64,000 bases of DNA from Neurospora tetraspora (lineage: Eukaryota; Ascomycota; Sordariomycetes; Sordariales; Sordariaceae), in contig NW_026944388.1 of assembly GCF_033439725.1 (NCBI RefSeq), forward strand, positions 3,968,001-4,032,000, read 5' to 3'. A program made the position numbers and the translations under genes. Below the pieces are notes generated by a model. It had not been told where the DNA came from, made no database searches, and saw nothing but the letters and a program-made list of their open reading frames with translations. This document shows positions 1 through 11,278 of the stretch, piece after piece; position 1 is the stretch's first letter; each line of letters opens with the position of its first letter.

Positions 1-1432
1 CGTTACCGCCGGTAGGGCCGGGGTTGGAACCGCACTCGGTGAAAGTGGGCTTGGCGGCGTCACACTTGCAGAGCGCGTCGACGGCCGAAAGGACGTCGTT
101 GATCTTGCTGGCTCCGCAGGCGCCCAAAACGTCCCCGGCAATAGTAAGCTGGATTTTCTGGGCGTTGGCGCATTCGCACTTGTGGTCACCAGAAGCACAG
201 CCCAGGTCGAGCGCAGCCTTCCCAATAATAGGAACGGCGCACTGGGGCACGGCAGCAAACTCAGCGGCGCACTCCCAGCTCTCCTCACCACAAGGGCCGG
301 AGGGGGCAGGACCGGGAACGCTGTCAGTTCCGGAGGGGACGACAGTGCTGGAGGGAATGACGACAACAACATTAGAGGTGGAGGTGGAGCAGTCCGAGGT
401 AACGATGTCGGTAGTGGTGATGGTGGTGGTAGAGTCACCTCCGCCAGGAACAGGGACAGAAGCGCTAGGTCCGGGGTTGCCGGAAGGCTCGACGGGGGAG
501 GAGGTAGTCGTGATAGTGATGGGGGGCTGGCTGGAAGGCTCGCCAAAAGGCTGGACGGAAGGCACCACGGCAATGGAAGAGATGGTGGGCTCATCATCGT
601 CGCAGCCATCATCGGTCGTGCTGGGCTCAGCACTGGGCTGAGGCTCGGAGCTGGGCACGGCAGGCACAGAGAGGCTGATGACAGAGCTGGGGGCACCGCC
701 GGTAGAAGGCTCGACGGGGGAGGAGGTAGTCGTTATAGTGATGGGGGGCTGGCTGGAAGGCTCGCCAGAAGGCTGGCCGGAAGGCACCACGACAATGGAA
801 GAGCTGGAGATGGTGGGTTCATCATCGTCGCAGTCATTAGTCGTGCTGGGCTCAGCACTGGGCTGAGGCTCGGAGCTGGGCACTGCAGGCACAGAGCTGG
901 GAAGGCTGATGGGAGGCTCGGAGGAGATAGGAGGCTCGGTGATGGTAGGAGGCTCGGAGGAGATAGGAGGCTCGGAGGAGATAGGAGGCTCGGTGGTGGC
1001 AGGAGGCTCGGAGGAGATAGGAGGCTCGGTGGTGACAGGAGGCTCGGTGATGACAGGAGGTTCGGAGATGGTAGAGCTCGGAGTAACGGTCGGGCACGCG
1101 GTAAAGGTGGATGCCGTAGCGTCGCAGGCGCAAAGGTTGGAGACGGCGTTCATGACGTTGATGGCGCCGCCGAAACCACAGCTGCCGATAACTGCGTTGG
1201 CCATTGCGGCCTGGAGCACCTCCTGCTTGCCACACTCGCACTTGTAGTCGCCGTGGGCACAGCCGAGATTTGTAATGGCGGCCGACTCGATGGCAGCGGT
1301 GGCGCAGGCGGGGATGGCCGAGTAGGAGGGAGCACACTCCCAGGAATCGAAACCGCAGTCAGCGGCGAGAACTCGAGCTCCGGCGGCAACCAGCATGAGG
1401 CCGGCCGCCTTTCGGGGGACCGAGTACACCAT
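1..1432 (-). CDS. Secreted protein with two CFEM domains (3' end outside window)
   Basis: An open frame with no stop runs from ATG at 1432 off the left edge (477 codons visible). Residues 1-23 form a signal peptide ending LA-ADCGF. The first CFEM domain (about 26-110) has the eight-plus cysteine pattern with PAC, GC, KCEC, SC and LCAC. A second, very similar CFEM domain lies at about 382-470, with PQC, GC, KCEC, AC and LCKC. Between them is a Pro/Ser/Thr/Glu linker of about 270 residues, made of nine EPPxxS/T hexapeptides, a 74-residue duplication and acidic DCDDDEP blocks. CFEM proteins are fungal surface proteins, often GPI-anchored, with roles in heme-iron capture, adhesion or appressorium signalling; the C-terminus that would show an anchor is missing here. 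The linker looks like an O-glycosylated wall-spanning stalk. Domain identity is confident; function is inferred. Confidence 0.88.
   Translation of the reverse strand, partial: MVYSVPRKAAGLMLVAAGARVLAADCGFDSWECAPSYSAIPACATAAIESAAITNLGCAHGDYKCECGKQEVLQAAMANAVIGSCGFGGAINVMNAVSNLCACDATASTFTACPTVTPSSTISEPPVITEPPVTTEPPISSEPPATTEPPISSEPPISSEPPTITEPPISSEPPISLPSSVPAVPSSEPQPSAEPSTTNDCDDDEPTISSSSIVVVPSGQPSGEPSSQPPITITTTSSPVEPSTGGAPSSVISLSVPAVPSSEPQPSAEPSTTDDGCDDDEPTISSIAVVPSVQPFGEPSSQPPITITTTSSPVEPSGNPGPSASVPVPGGGDSTTTITTTDIVTSDCSTSTSNVVVVIPSSTVVPSGTDSVPGPAPSGPCGEESWECAAEFAAVPQCAVPIIGKAALDLGCASGDHKCECANAQKIQLTIAGDVLGACGASKINDVLSAVDALCKCDAAKPTFTECGSNPGPTGGN
483..926. repeat. 222-bp in-frame tandem duplication in the CFEM linker
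   Basis: The block starting GAAGGCTCGACGGGGGAGGA at 483 recurs at 705, an offset of 222 bp (74 codons). The second copy is close to identical until about 900. It keeps the CFEM gene in frame and repeats an acidic DCDDDEP motif plus a Ser/Thr/Pro stretch. Confidence 0.85.
913..1074. repeat. 18-bp minisatellite, nine copies, coding
   Basis: Nine consecutive 18-bp units begin GAGGCTCGG (last one GAGGTTCGG) and end in variants of AGGAGATAG, TGATGGTAG or TGGTGACAG. On the minus strand they encode EPP[IVAT][ST][ST] hexapeptides between the first CFEM domain and the rest of the linker. The copy number is likely to vary between strains. Confidence 0.85.
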
Positions 1433-4400
1433 GGTTGAAAACGAGGGAAATGATGTAATAACGGGAAGGTTGAACGAGAGGGTCGAGGGTGAGGGGAGAA
1501 AGAGGAGAGGAAAGTAACATCAGTGGGGATGTCTTCACATCTTTATTTACCTACTTTCCAGCTCCTCCTTCTCCGGCTGAAGGAGCCGCACTACGGGAGA
1601 TCACCGGAGGACTGTCGGCGCTATTGGAGGCTTGGAGGCTCGAATATGAAAAGGACGGGACCTATCCCAATCCGGAGAATAGGCACCAGCAGTTTTGTCT
1701 GCCATTGGCCACTCCCTGCTCCTGTCTCCAGAGAGACAAACAATGTGACGGATGTGTGTGGGCAGCATTGAAGGCAGAGAACTCGGGTTGTGGGAGAACC
1801 CGCCTCATGACCTCCAAAGGGTCCTGGGGGCGTGACGCGTCCTTCAAGAACGCCATAATGTCTTGACGTTCTTAACGTTCTAGAACGTCCCGGCGGAAAG
1901 TACCAAGCTCCACCGCCAATCAATAGCTTAATCGACTACCGGGAAGCCTTGTCGGTTTTAATCTTGAATCTCCGCTAGTTCGGGAGCTACGTCTTCCCTA
2001 TTCCAGGTTATTTAAGCGAGCCTACACAGTATTTGAGTCTGGATTCGGGGCTATTTGGGCGCTTAACGACCGAACTCGAACGTCCCGGAGGGAGCTCCCT
2101 CGGTTGTAGCGCCCACGTTAAAGCTGAACCGCTAGCTCGGTTCAAGGACCGGACTTCACGATAGGAATCCAACCTATCACGAGCTAGCCGACTATAGACT
2201 ATAGGGTTATTCACCGCGCTGGGTTATAGTGGCTTGCAGCTGTCGAATGCCGTTGATGGATGATAATTGAGATTGGTTGGATGCCGAAGCGGTGCCGTTG
2301 TCTCTTCCTCGGCAAAAATTGTGCATCTCGAACAGTGCAAAATCCAACTTCCCCAACCCCTCTCACTCAGGCTCGTATGTGCTGAGCGTACTGTGTCTGC
2401 CTGTCAGCCACCGGTGAGATGGTTCCTCGCAAGAAAATCGTTCCTTGGAATCTTGTCAGAGACCTTTTTCTCCCAACATTTCGTAAAACAACCTGCCGTC
2501 ATTGCCGTGATCGCTTCACCAGGGAATGCTTCACGGGTCTCACTAGAAATTAAGTTTAGTAACGGTGGGAAAACCAAGGAAGACCAAGCGCAGTCACTCA
2601 CGCATAACTCGTTTCCTCTTACCTCAAGGTGTCCTGTCTGTGGGAAATACGATTCTTCTTCCCAGGCTCATCTTGCACCGCCCGTCATATCTCAAATTGG
2701 TCAATTTTTCGGTGTTCCCGGCAGCTTGAGTCGACCTTGACATCCCAGATGCAACCCAACAACAGCCCTACGCCCTTGTAACTCTCGCTGCAATCTGGCG
2801 TCCTGCAAGGAGCTGCCGTTGGAGATCTGCTTGTCTCCTTCCGCTGTTGGTGTAGATGGTACCGGTTGGGTGGTTCCGGGATGCAGAGAATCCTGCTGGC
2901 TTTCTTCGTGTCGTCCATCGTCAATCTATACAGTCGTCGTTCCATTCGTATTCACGCAAATAATAACCGTCAAACCTGTGTTCACTGAGGCTGATAGCTC
3001 TCAGACGCGCCGGGTCGAGGCGAGGAACAGGAGGGGCCTCAAGCTGACCGGTGTTGCAGGAGCTTTGGTGTATCCTTTGGAAGTGGATTTCTCGTACGGA
3101 AGTTGAGTATCAAGTTGTGAGTCTACCCATCTGAAACCTTTGCCTTTGCCCGTTCGCCCGCGGTCTCGATGCACTGGTCTCGTCTAGCCCATCAAAGACG
3201 AGTCTGTCAGCTGCATGTGTTTAGGGGAAGAAACCCATTCATAGACGTTGTAACTTTGCAAGACGCGACAAGAAGGGTCTGGAGGGAATCCGGAGTGGTG
3301 TAAAGTCCGATGAGATTTTTCGGAAGCGATCACTGACTGCCTTGAACAGCTGGATGATGCACCGTTGTGCTCAGAGTCTGGCCTGCGTAGAGACAAGACA
3401 GTCAGGGAAGAAGAACACATCGATGTAAGAGTCGGTAGTCCTACAATTGTGCATGGAGAAAACTTGCGCTCTCTGTCACTCCCTCTTCCTTCCTTCAACT
3501 GCGGCAAGACAACAAGCTGCAATCGGGGATACTTTCCTTTGTTGGTAGTCATCGCACACAGGCAGGCTCGGCAGGGTCATGATGAATCGAAGTGGATTGA
3601 CGACAATTGCGATCAGGAATTGTCAGCCAGGTCGGCTGTGGTGGTGGGCGATATCAATGCATGAAGCTTGGTCCTGAGGGAAAGCCCGTGAAGGTGATGT
3701 GAATGTTTGGTGGGCGGCGATACAGGTCGCGCATCAGGGCACAGATGATGGAAGAGTTTGCGAAAATGTGAGTTGCGTAGTTCAGTCAGCAATTCTTCTT
3801 TTGGCAGTCGGAACCAGCCGGCGTCAAGTTGTGTTTCAGTTTCTCTCAACTTCCGGCCTCGTTGAGACATGAAAGCTGCGCTCAACCAGCGATGGGCAAG
3901 TAGGACAGCTCGCTTGCGGGCATCGAGCTTTCCAGGTGAGATTAAACTCGGAGCCCCTGAGATCAAAACTGGAAGGCACCATCAGCTCAGTCATGTACTC
4001 GTCTTGTATGTGGATCCGCGGAACATGGCGGAGAAGGAAAGAACAGACTGCCGTAAAGGTTGGGGAGTCGAGAGTGGATTGGTCTTCTGGCTTGTACCTT
4101 CCACAGGTGCTTGCCATCACTGCACACATTCCTGATGAACCTCCCAAAGCCAAGACGACTGTGAATACAGTATGATCCAAGTCAGGTGAATCGTGTTGCA
4201 TTGAGTAGTGGACAGTTGGTCCTTCCCTCAACATCAGGGGCATTCAGAGCCCCAAAGGACAATCGACATCGAGGAAAGTGCCCAGCACCGTACCTACCCA
4301 GACTTCCGTCTCTTCCAATGTAATTCTCCATGCTCTATCCAGAACTTGGGGAAGCACGACCGCCAGCGATCCAAGGTGTCCCAAAGCGCTTCTTCGTTTC

Positions 4401-6404
4401 CCAACCTGAAGTGCTCGCAGAATGATTAAGCAGCCACGGACTACCCCTTTCTTCACACCGTCATTATCATTGTGTTTGCTGGTCCATCATCATGACTTTG
4501 TTTATCGTAGAAATAGCTCTGCGGCCATTTTCCACATTCCTTATGAAGAGATTCGAAGTCCCACCCCGGCAGGAAACATCGGCCGTCACGGTGCGGTCCG
4601 AGAGGTGAGTTCCGGACTAGCATCCTACTCATTTCCCCAGCACAACTGACACGTTGCTTCCCATGCGCGCAAGTCGCCGGTGTGGTTCCGGACACTCACT
4701 GTCCTCTCCTAACGACCAGCCTATCACTGACCTGACGCATTACCTCTACCCATCTCTGATAGAGACATTCCTCTCGTCCACCTTGAAGATATTCCGAAAG
4801 CACGGCTGATGTTCATGACCGACTGGCACGGGTCGTCAGTACGCGTGAGGAATATTTTGTCGACAGTTGTTCAGTGAACGACTCGATACATAAGGTATTG
4901 ATCATGCCGAACGGCCGGCAAGAGGTGCCCAATGAGGAGTTGAGCTGCAACGATTGTTAGCCAAGTGCCGGTCGCGAGAGTCTGGGTTTTGTGGCGAGAA
5001 GACTAAGAACGGAAGAAAGAAAACAAACCTCGTGTGCACCCCGAAAGTTCTCGGAAGTCGAACGACCTCCTCTCAACACCCGACCGAACATTTTCCGTCA
5101 CCAGCATCAAGTACCGGATCAGTCTTTATCCGTCTTCCATTGTCTCCCATCCTTCAGCCCGATACAAAGCAAAGTTTAACTCATCGACGACATCATCACC
5201 CACCTTCTCCTCCTCCTCTTCTCCATCTTACACATCTCCCCCGTCAGCCTATTCCCAAGCTTCGAACACCGCGCCCAGATCAAACTCCAAGTCCGGATAT
5301 TATTGAGTTTCCCCTTGCCACTTGATTCCCCCGCATCATCAACCAGTTGGTCAACGGTCACGCCAAGAGGGTTACATGCACAACCGACCGCAGGCTATTG
5401 TTCCGGCAAAATTGGGGAGGAGGATTTTAACCGTCTTAGCTCTTGTCCGTTCGTGAACGCTAGAGCAAGCTCGCTGCCGAGTGGTCAATTCGGTCGGTTG
5501 TGACTTGTCCCGGTTGTGAACTTCAATATCGCGAGAGGTGTTGCCGGTGAACTTGTGAGCGGGCTGGTGAGGAGAAGAAGAGGCAAGCGAAGGAAAGAGG
5601 CAGGCGAAATGGAAACATCATCCGCGATCCGTCTCCGCCAATGTGGCTTGCTTGCTACTTCCCATTCTTGCGGTCCAGTCGCGGTTCGTCCGGCTGAATA
5701 GATTGCTTGCTTGCATTTACACCTTTTCAGCTTGCGTTTTCATGTTTGTTCGTGCGCAAGAACACCACAAACCAAAAGCTTCACTTGGTTCATCAGCCAC
5801 AGCATCACGAACCGCAAAAACGTACTGTTTGTACCTCGGACTCCTCCTCGACACGTTCGACGGCTTCTCGCTCCACAAACCCGGTTACTAACCCTCCCGA
5901 ACCCCGGACCTCACCCCTGTCTAGCACTCACATTGACCCCAACCAGACCAGGCCATTCATGACAGTCCATGGAAGAAACTGTCGTCGAACCGTAAAGGTA
6001 GGTTCTTCCGAGAACGACGCGCTTGTCACTCGCGATTCTGCGCAAGGAAACATCGGTAGATCCGGGGTGACGGATCACGACCCCATCCAGCACTCCATCC
6101 AGTAGGTACTTAGCATCCAGAACCATGTGCATCCATGCCCATCACGCATGGGGAAATGAAGCTAACGACTCCATCCTACCTACCCCATTCCTTTTCCCCA
6201 TGGGGAGATGATGGGGTCTGTGGGGTTCGCTCGCAATAGTTCGTGACTTCTGGTCGTGATCGGTCTCGACGGTTGGTTGACTCCACCTCCACCTGGATGT
6301 CTGCCTCCTGACCGTGATCCTTTATAACCGTCCTCCTCCTCCCCATCCTCAGGGTAGCATCTGTCCTGGTTACTCATCTCGTATCTCCCGTCGAGTTCCC
6401 TCCC
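1433..6404. other. Long stretch without a supported gene
   Basis: Nothing here shows a recognisable family, signal peptide or coherent splice chain. Several overlapping open frames of 60-157 codons occur on both strands (for example 2267-2740 + and 4243-3836 -), but none stands out. The part at 1860-2225 holds short palindromes such as ACGTTCTAGAACGT (1875-1888) and looks repeat-like. The part at 5100-5300 is pyrimidine-rich. The right end should contain the xylanase promoter. Confidence 0.5.
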
Positions 6405-6440
6405 CTCCCTCCTCACCTCCCTCCTCACCTCCCTCCTCAC
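6405..6440. repeat. Short tandem repeat CCTCCCTCCTCA in xylanase 5' region
   Basis: Three near-exact copies of a C/T-rich unit of about 12 bp lie roughly 35-70 bp before the xylanase ATG, in the expected 5'UTR or core promoter. Pyrimidine-rich tracts near the transcription start are common in filamentous fungi. Confidence 0.6.
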
Positions 6441-6473
6441 CTCACGGTCAAGTCAACCCACAGCCAGTCCACC

Positions 6474-7813
6474 ATGCAGACCAAGTCTCTCCTCCTCTCC
6501 CTCTTTGCCCTGGCCTCCGCCGTACCTCTGGCTTCCGCCGGCAACAACGACAACGGCAACGGCAACGACAACGGCAAAGGCTCCGGAAAGTCCTGCTCCC
6601 ACAAGGGCCTAGACTGGTACGCCAAAAAGGCCGGACTCAAGTACTTTGGCGCGGCCACCGACTCGCCCGGCCAACGCGAGCGAGCGGGTTATGAGTCTGC
6701 CTACGCCCAGTACGACGAGATCATGTGGAAGTCGGGCGAGTTTGGGCAGACGACGCCTACTAATGGGCAGAAGGTACCTTATGATTTCCCCTTCCATTGT
6801 TACCCCCCTCCCCCATCCTCATCCCCTTCTCCCATCCCATCCCTTTAGTAAAGGGCGCTAACAAAGTCCCCCACCCCAAAGTGGCTCTTCACCGAACCAA
6901 CCCGCAACACCTTCAACTTCACAGAAGGCGACATCGTCGCCTCCCTCGCCCGCCAGAACAACAAGCTTTTGAGATGCCACGCCCTAGTCTGGCACTCGCA
7001 GCTCGCACCCTGGGTCGACTCCTCGTCAACAGACTGGACAAAGGACGAGCTCCGCTCGGTAATCAAGACCCACGTCACCAACGTCATGAACCACTACAAA
7101 GGCCAATGCTACGCCTGGGACGTGGTCAACGAAGCCTTCAACGAGGACGGCACGTACCGGGAGTCTGTGTTTTACAACGTTCTTGGTGAGGAATTCATCC
7201 AGCTCGCTTTTGAGACGGCTGCCAAACAAGATCCCAAGGCCAAGTTGTACTATAATGACTATAACCTTGAGTCGCCATCGCCCAAGACGGAGGCGGTCAG
7301 GAAGATGGTTAGGGGACTGCAGAGTAAGAAGATCCGGATTGATGGGGTGGGACTCCAGGCGCACTTGGTGGCGGAGAGCAGGCCGACGCTGGATGAGCAT
7401 GTTGCTGCTATCAAGGGGTTCACGGAGTTGGGAGTTGAGGTGGCGTTGACGGAGTTGGATGTTAGGCTGCAGACGCCGGCGAATGCGACGAATTTGGCGC
7501 AGCAGAAGGAGGCGTATAAGAACGTGAGTAAATTCGTTATCAGGGTTGCACATGGACAGTTGCTAACGTTTCAATTAACTAGGCCGTCGGAGCTTGCGTC
7601 CAAGTCGACGGATGCATCGGTGTCACCATCTGGGATTTCTATGACCCCTTCAGCTGGGTCCCTGCCGTCTTCGCCGGTGAGGGTGCCGCCCTTCTCTGGT
7701 ACGATGACTTCAGCAAGCACCCTGCCTACGACGGTGTCGTCGAGGCTTTGACCAACAAGACCCAAGGACATAACGGAAACGATCCTCGTGGTGCCAAGCG
7801 ATGGGTCGCATAG
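6474..7813 (+). CDS. gh10-2: Endo-1,4-beta-xylanase, GH10, secreted
   Basis: Exons 6474-6773, 6882-7523 and 7583-7813 give 390 aa. Both introns have GT-AG ends and a GCTAAC-type branch site. Residues 1-22 are a signal peptide (ends PLASA-G). A Gly/Asn/Asp-rich tract (23-37) follows, then one GH10 catalytic domain from about residue 40 to the end. Family landmarks are FTEPTRNTFNF after the first intron, the HALVWHSQ strand, the acid/base Glu184 in WDVVNEAF and the nucleophile Glu291 in ALTELDVR. No carbohydrate-binding module is present. It should cut internal beta-1,4-xylan bonds outside the cell. The gene is convergent with the LanC-like gene, with 190 bp between the stop codons. The symbol rests on remembered synteny with the N. 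crassa hydrophobin locus; the family call is firm and the symbol less so. Confidence 0.95.
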
Positions 7814-8003
7814 GTAGGTTGTGGAGTGGCAGTCTGTTTGAAATAGTAATTCTTGGTCATTTGTAGTAATCTAATACCAAGTTTTTTGATAAGAGCTTTG
7901 CTTCATTTCGTCGTTACCTATCATGTCCCTGTCCAAATATGTTGCGGATCTCATTCTCTTGTCTGCAGAGTGCGACTTGATAGTCATTCCCGAGGGTCAA
8001 CAT

Positions 8004-9325
8004 CTAGATATCATTGTATCCCAGCATCTTGGGATGCTCATCGTCGCATACTAGCCATGACCATGCCGCGCTAGGTGTGTAGCTCGTTGTGGTAGAGTAC
8101 GGTCGGCCGTAGTCGGCTCGTTCGAAGATGGTACCTGTATGATCGGATCTTTTCATGTTGGCGACGTTCTCGGGTGTGGCGACGGCGAGGAAGTGTTCGC
8201 GCTGGGAACCTTTTGGTAGTGCTCTGTGGTGATGTTTCGTTAGTAAGATGTGGGTTTCTCAATGCTCGCTAGGTAAAAGGGTGAGAAAAGTGTTGCAGAA
8301 ACCACTCCAAAGATGGTAGGTATATCTGACGGGACGCGTGGACTGGGCGCAACTCACAAGGCATTCCCAAAGATGCCATGACACAAGCTAGGCTCCTTCT
8401 TCAACAGACCCTCCACCCATATACACTGGCGACCTAGCCTAATAGCCGCATCGATCTTCTCTTCAAGCGCAGGGAAGTGTTCGCGCAACGACAGCAGCGA
8501 CACAACGAAACCCGGGGCGCCATGACAGAACTGCACCAAGCCCTTGCCAGTATGAGCATGATGTTCCGAGCTAGGCCAGTTGCCAGCAGGATGCTGTAAC
8601 CTCAGCAGCCTGTCAAGAACCGATTCCAGTTGCGGAGCGGTCTCGGGCGACGTCAAGACGACCTGGGTAAGGATGCCAATGTCGCCATGAACAGCACCAA
8701 GATAGCGCTTGTCATGCCACGTCCACTTCGGGCCTCTGTTCAGAATGGTATTCGTGATCTCAGCAATAGCCGGGTCAACAAGCGAGTTACTGCCAGGAAC
8801 CCAATGCCGCACCAGTCTCAGGAGATATAGTGTGCCTGCTCGGCCGTAGAGGATCTCATCCGGGTACTCCTCCACCTCCAGAATTTGGCTCACACACGAC
8901 ACGAAGGTCCTAACATGCGCCGTATCCTCGGGAAAGATGCACGCGCGCACAGCCTCGAAGGCTAGCTTCTCATCATGAATACCGCATCCACGCGAACCAA
9001 GACGGAGGTTGTGTCCGCGCGACCCCGAGATGTAAGCCTTCGCCCAGTGATGGGGAGTCTGGCCGCTAACCAGCAAGTTCGGTTGCCGGGCGGAGATCTG
9101 GAGCATCAAGAGGGCGATGCCCGTCGGCCCGCTCCATAAGCCTTGGAGGTGCTCGTGCGAGTAGCGCGAGCGAGGGGGGTAGCTGGCGACGATGTCTTCG
9201 AGCGCGGATTGCAGGTATTGGAATGTGTCGTTGGAGATTTTGAGGAGGGAGGAGGGGTCCGAGAGGGTCATGTAGCGGGAGTCGGCCATTTTGAGACACG
9301 GAGGCGGAGGCGGTTGGGGAGACAA
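8004..9325 (-). CDS. LanC-like (LANCL) family protein
   Basis: Exon 9325-8358 joins exon 8223-8004 across a 134-nt intron (GTGAGT donor, CACAG acceptor) to give 395 aa. The signature zinc sites are FCHGAPGF (Cys267, His268) and LCHGIFGN (Cys315, His316), and the fold shows the repeated G-x-G helices of the LanC alpha toroid. The C-terminus reads AAWSWL...GYND-I, as in eukaryotic LANCL proteins. Bacterial LanC cyclises lanthipeptides; eukaryotic LANCL enzymes add glutathione to dehydroamino-acid lesions in proteins. There is no signal peptide, so it is cytosolic, and no lanthipeptide-like precursor or dehydratase is visible nearby. A second Met at residue 13, after a Pro-rich start, could be the true start. 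Confidence 0.85.
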
Positions 9326-9806
9326 GAATAGGATTATGGTATTAGATTGACTGGGAGGGAGAGACGATGATCTTCTCTGGTGATCCTGGGGAATAAGCCG
9401 TGGGAATTATGCAGTATGGCAATAAGGCGAGAACGATCAATGGATGCGAATGGATTGCCTTGTTCAGTCAGGAACCAAGGCAGTAGCAAACGGAGGCATT
9501 CCGAACCATGGACGGTGGTAGCGTTCCTGGATGGTGTTGATCCGATGAAGTGACCGTGGATTGTCTGGACGACTAGAGGTACGCGTGCTTGACGGTTCCA
9601 TCAATGTGTTGTGTTGATCGGGAAAAGTCGTCAAGAATCAAGTTGTCGTCATGATGTTGGACTTTGGCTTGTCCTCTGCCTGGCGAGCTGTGCCTGTCCA
9701 AGGTACGTACCTGGAATTGTGGGGTACTTAAGACCGGCAGGCAGATTACGGCCAATTAGAAGCTGCAAAATGCGATGGATAAAAGGAACAAAGTGCGGGG
9801 ACATGG
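9326..9806. other. Upstream region of LanC-like gene, left flank of the retroelement
   Basis: Ordinary GC content, no gene seen. It presumably holds the LanC-like promoter and ends at the TAACC target duplication of the outer LTR element. Confidence 0.5.
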
Positions 9807-9811
9807 GTAAC

Positions 9812-9977
9812 CTGTCAGAGGCCAGAGGATCCACTGGGCGTGCACGTGCCCAGTTGGGCTGGGACATGCGGGATTTATCCAGATGCCAGAGCTTCGAGTC
9901 TGTAGAGCCAGTCTTACACACATACACACAATCAAGCTACATTGAATCCCATATCGATTATTACTAGTAATATTACA
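9812..9977 (+). repeat. 5' LTR of outer element (166 bp)
   Basis: TGTCAGAGG...ATATTACA; matches 22753-22919 over its full length with mostly transition differences. It keeps GC-rich stretches such as GGGCGTGCACGTGCC while the adjoining interior is AT-saturated. Confidence 0.88.
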
Positions 9978-11015
9978 ATTAAAAGTCTTATTAATTTGAT
10001 TATTAAAGCTATTGCTAGAACGATAACCGATTAAACGACTACTAATAATATTTATAACTAAAATTAACAGTATTGCCTTCAACGGCCCTAAGGGTTGGCC
10101 GGCCTAAGAAGATACTTTTATTTTTATAATTTAGGACCTAGGTCTTTAGAAATATATCGATTCAAATAATTGTATTCCCTGGCTAACCGAACTGATAAAA
10201 TCTAATATCGCTAGCTATTAGAGGGAGGTTCCCGCTAGAGAAATTAAAGAAGCTAAGAAGGATAAGAAGGCTACTCTATTTATTGCCGCTAAGCTTTATA
10301 GCTTCTATTATAAGCGCGATTACTGTAACTATATAATTAAGAAGTTGTATTGGCGTGTAGAGGTTATGACTTTCTTTAATTTAGGTATTAAGAAGACTAT
10401 ATTAAATCGCTAAATATTTGAAACCGTTGGAGATAATTATTAGGAGATTAATTTTATTAAATGTATTAGTTTATACGAATAATATAATAATCTTAGTAAG
10501 TCCACTGCTTTTAATAATTGTAAGGTAAGAAAGCTCGCCCGAATTAGATTTATTAATATTTTTAAGCCCTTTAGTAAAACTAATTATAATTAGTATAATT
10601 GGACCTTTTATTAGGAGGCGGCTATAGCCCTCTATATTGCTAGAGGAATTACTAGAGTAAATAAGCTAGACCTATAGTTCCTAAAGTTCTATCTAGTTAT
10701 AAGGTCGAGTCCTTATACTACCTAGGCAAATAATTATTAGCTTTAGTACAATAAGGAGATTAAGAGAAATCCTAATTTTAAAATCTCTTTCCGTACTATA
10801 GCTAAAGACTTTTATAAAGTAGTAATAGTGAATATTATTTAGGGAAAGGGTTGCGCCCCCCTACTTAAGGGTGCTATATTTATAGTTACGTTAGGTGGTA
10901 AGCCCGTTAAGGAGAACGTTCTTAATAACGAATAAAACCTTGGCTCGGAAGTAGAAGGATAGGAGAGGTTATAGGTAAAAATGGTAAATTTAGGAAGAAT
11001 ACTAATAAGAATAAG

Positions 11016-11278
11016 TATCACAAGGCTGGCCTATAATATAGTTACACTATACTAACTATATATATACCATACTAGAACTAGTACTATAGTCCAAAGCCAT
11101 ATACTCACACACTAATTATATATTCTAATCATATATAACCTTACGTACGCGCGTACAAACTAACTTACCTAAGCTCTCGCCTATATAACCAATCCTCCAC
11201 GCACACTTCCTTTTCTCCCCTTCATATAATAACGTATATCTTACCTTACCCCTAATAATACCCTCTCGCCCCATAATA
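11016..11278 (+). repeat. 5' LTR of inner element (263 bp)
   Basis: TATCACAAGGC...GCCCCATAATA; aligns end to end with 18300-18562, with mainly transition differences. Confidence 0.82.

Noticed and set aside
182-1438. Long plus-strand frame of 418 codons (Gly/Arg-rich)
   Set aside because: It is the antisense shadow of the CFEM gene; the minus strand has the signal peptide and both cysteine patterns.
1860-2225. Possible SINE or tRNA-derived repeat (GGTTCAAGGAC-like B box)
   Set aside because: No matching A box or terminator on either strand, and no second copy in the window.
3184-4695. Run of minus-strand frames that could form one spliced gene
   Set aside because: No start, splice chain or family signal held together; frames on the other strand are equally long.
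8004-9325. Lanthipeptide biosynthesis locus
   Set aside because: Only a LanC-like protein is present; no dehydratase, precursor or exporter, and the composition is that of the host.
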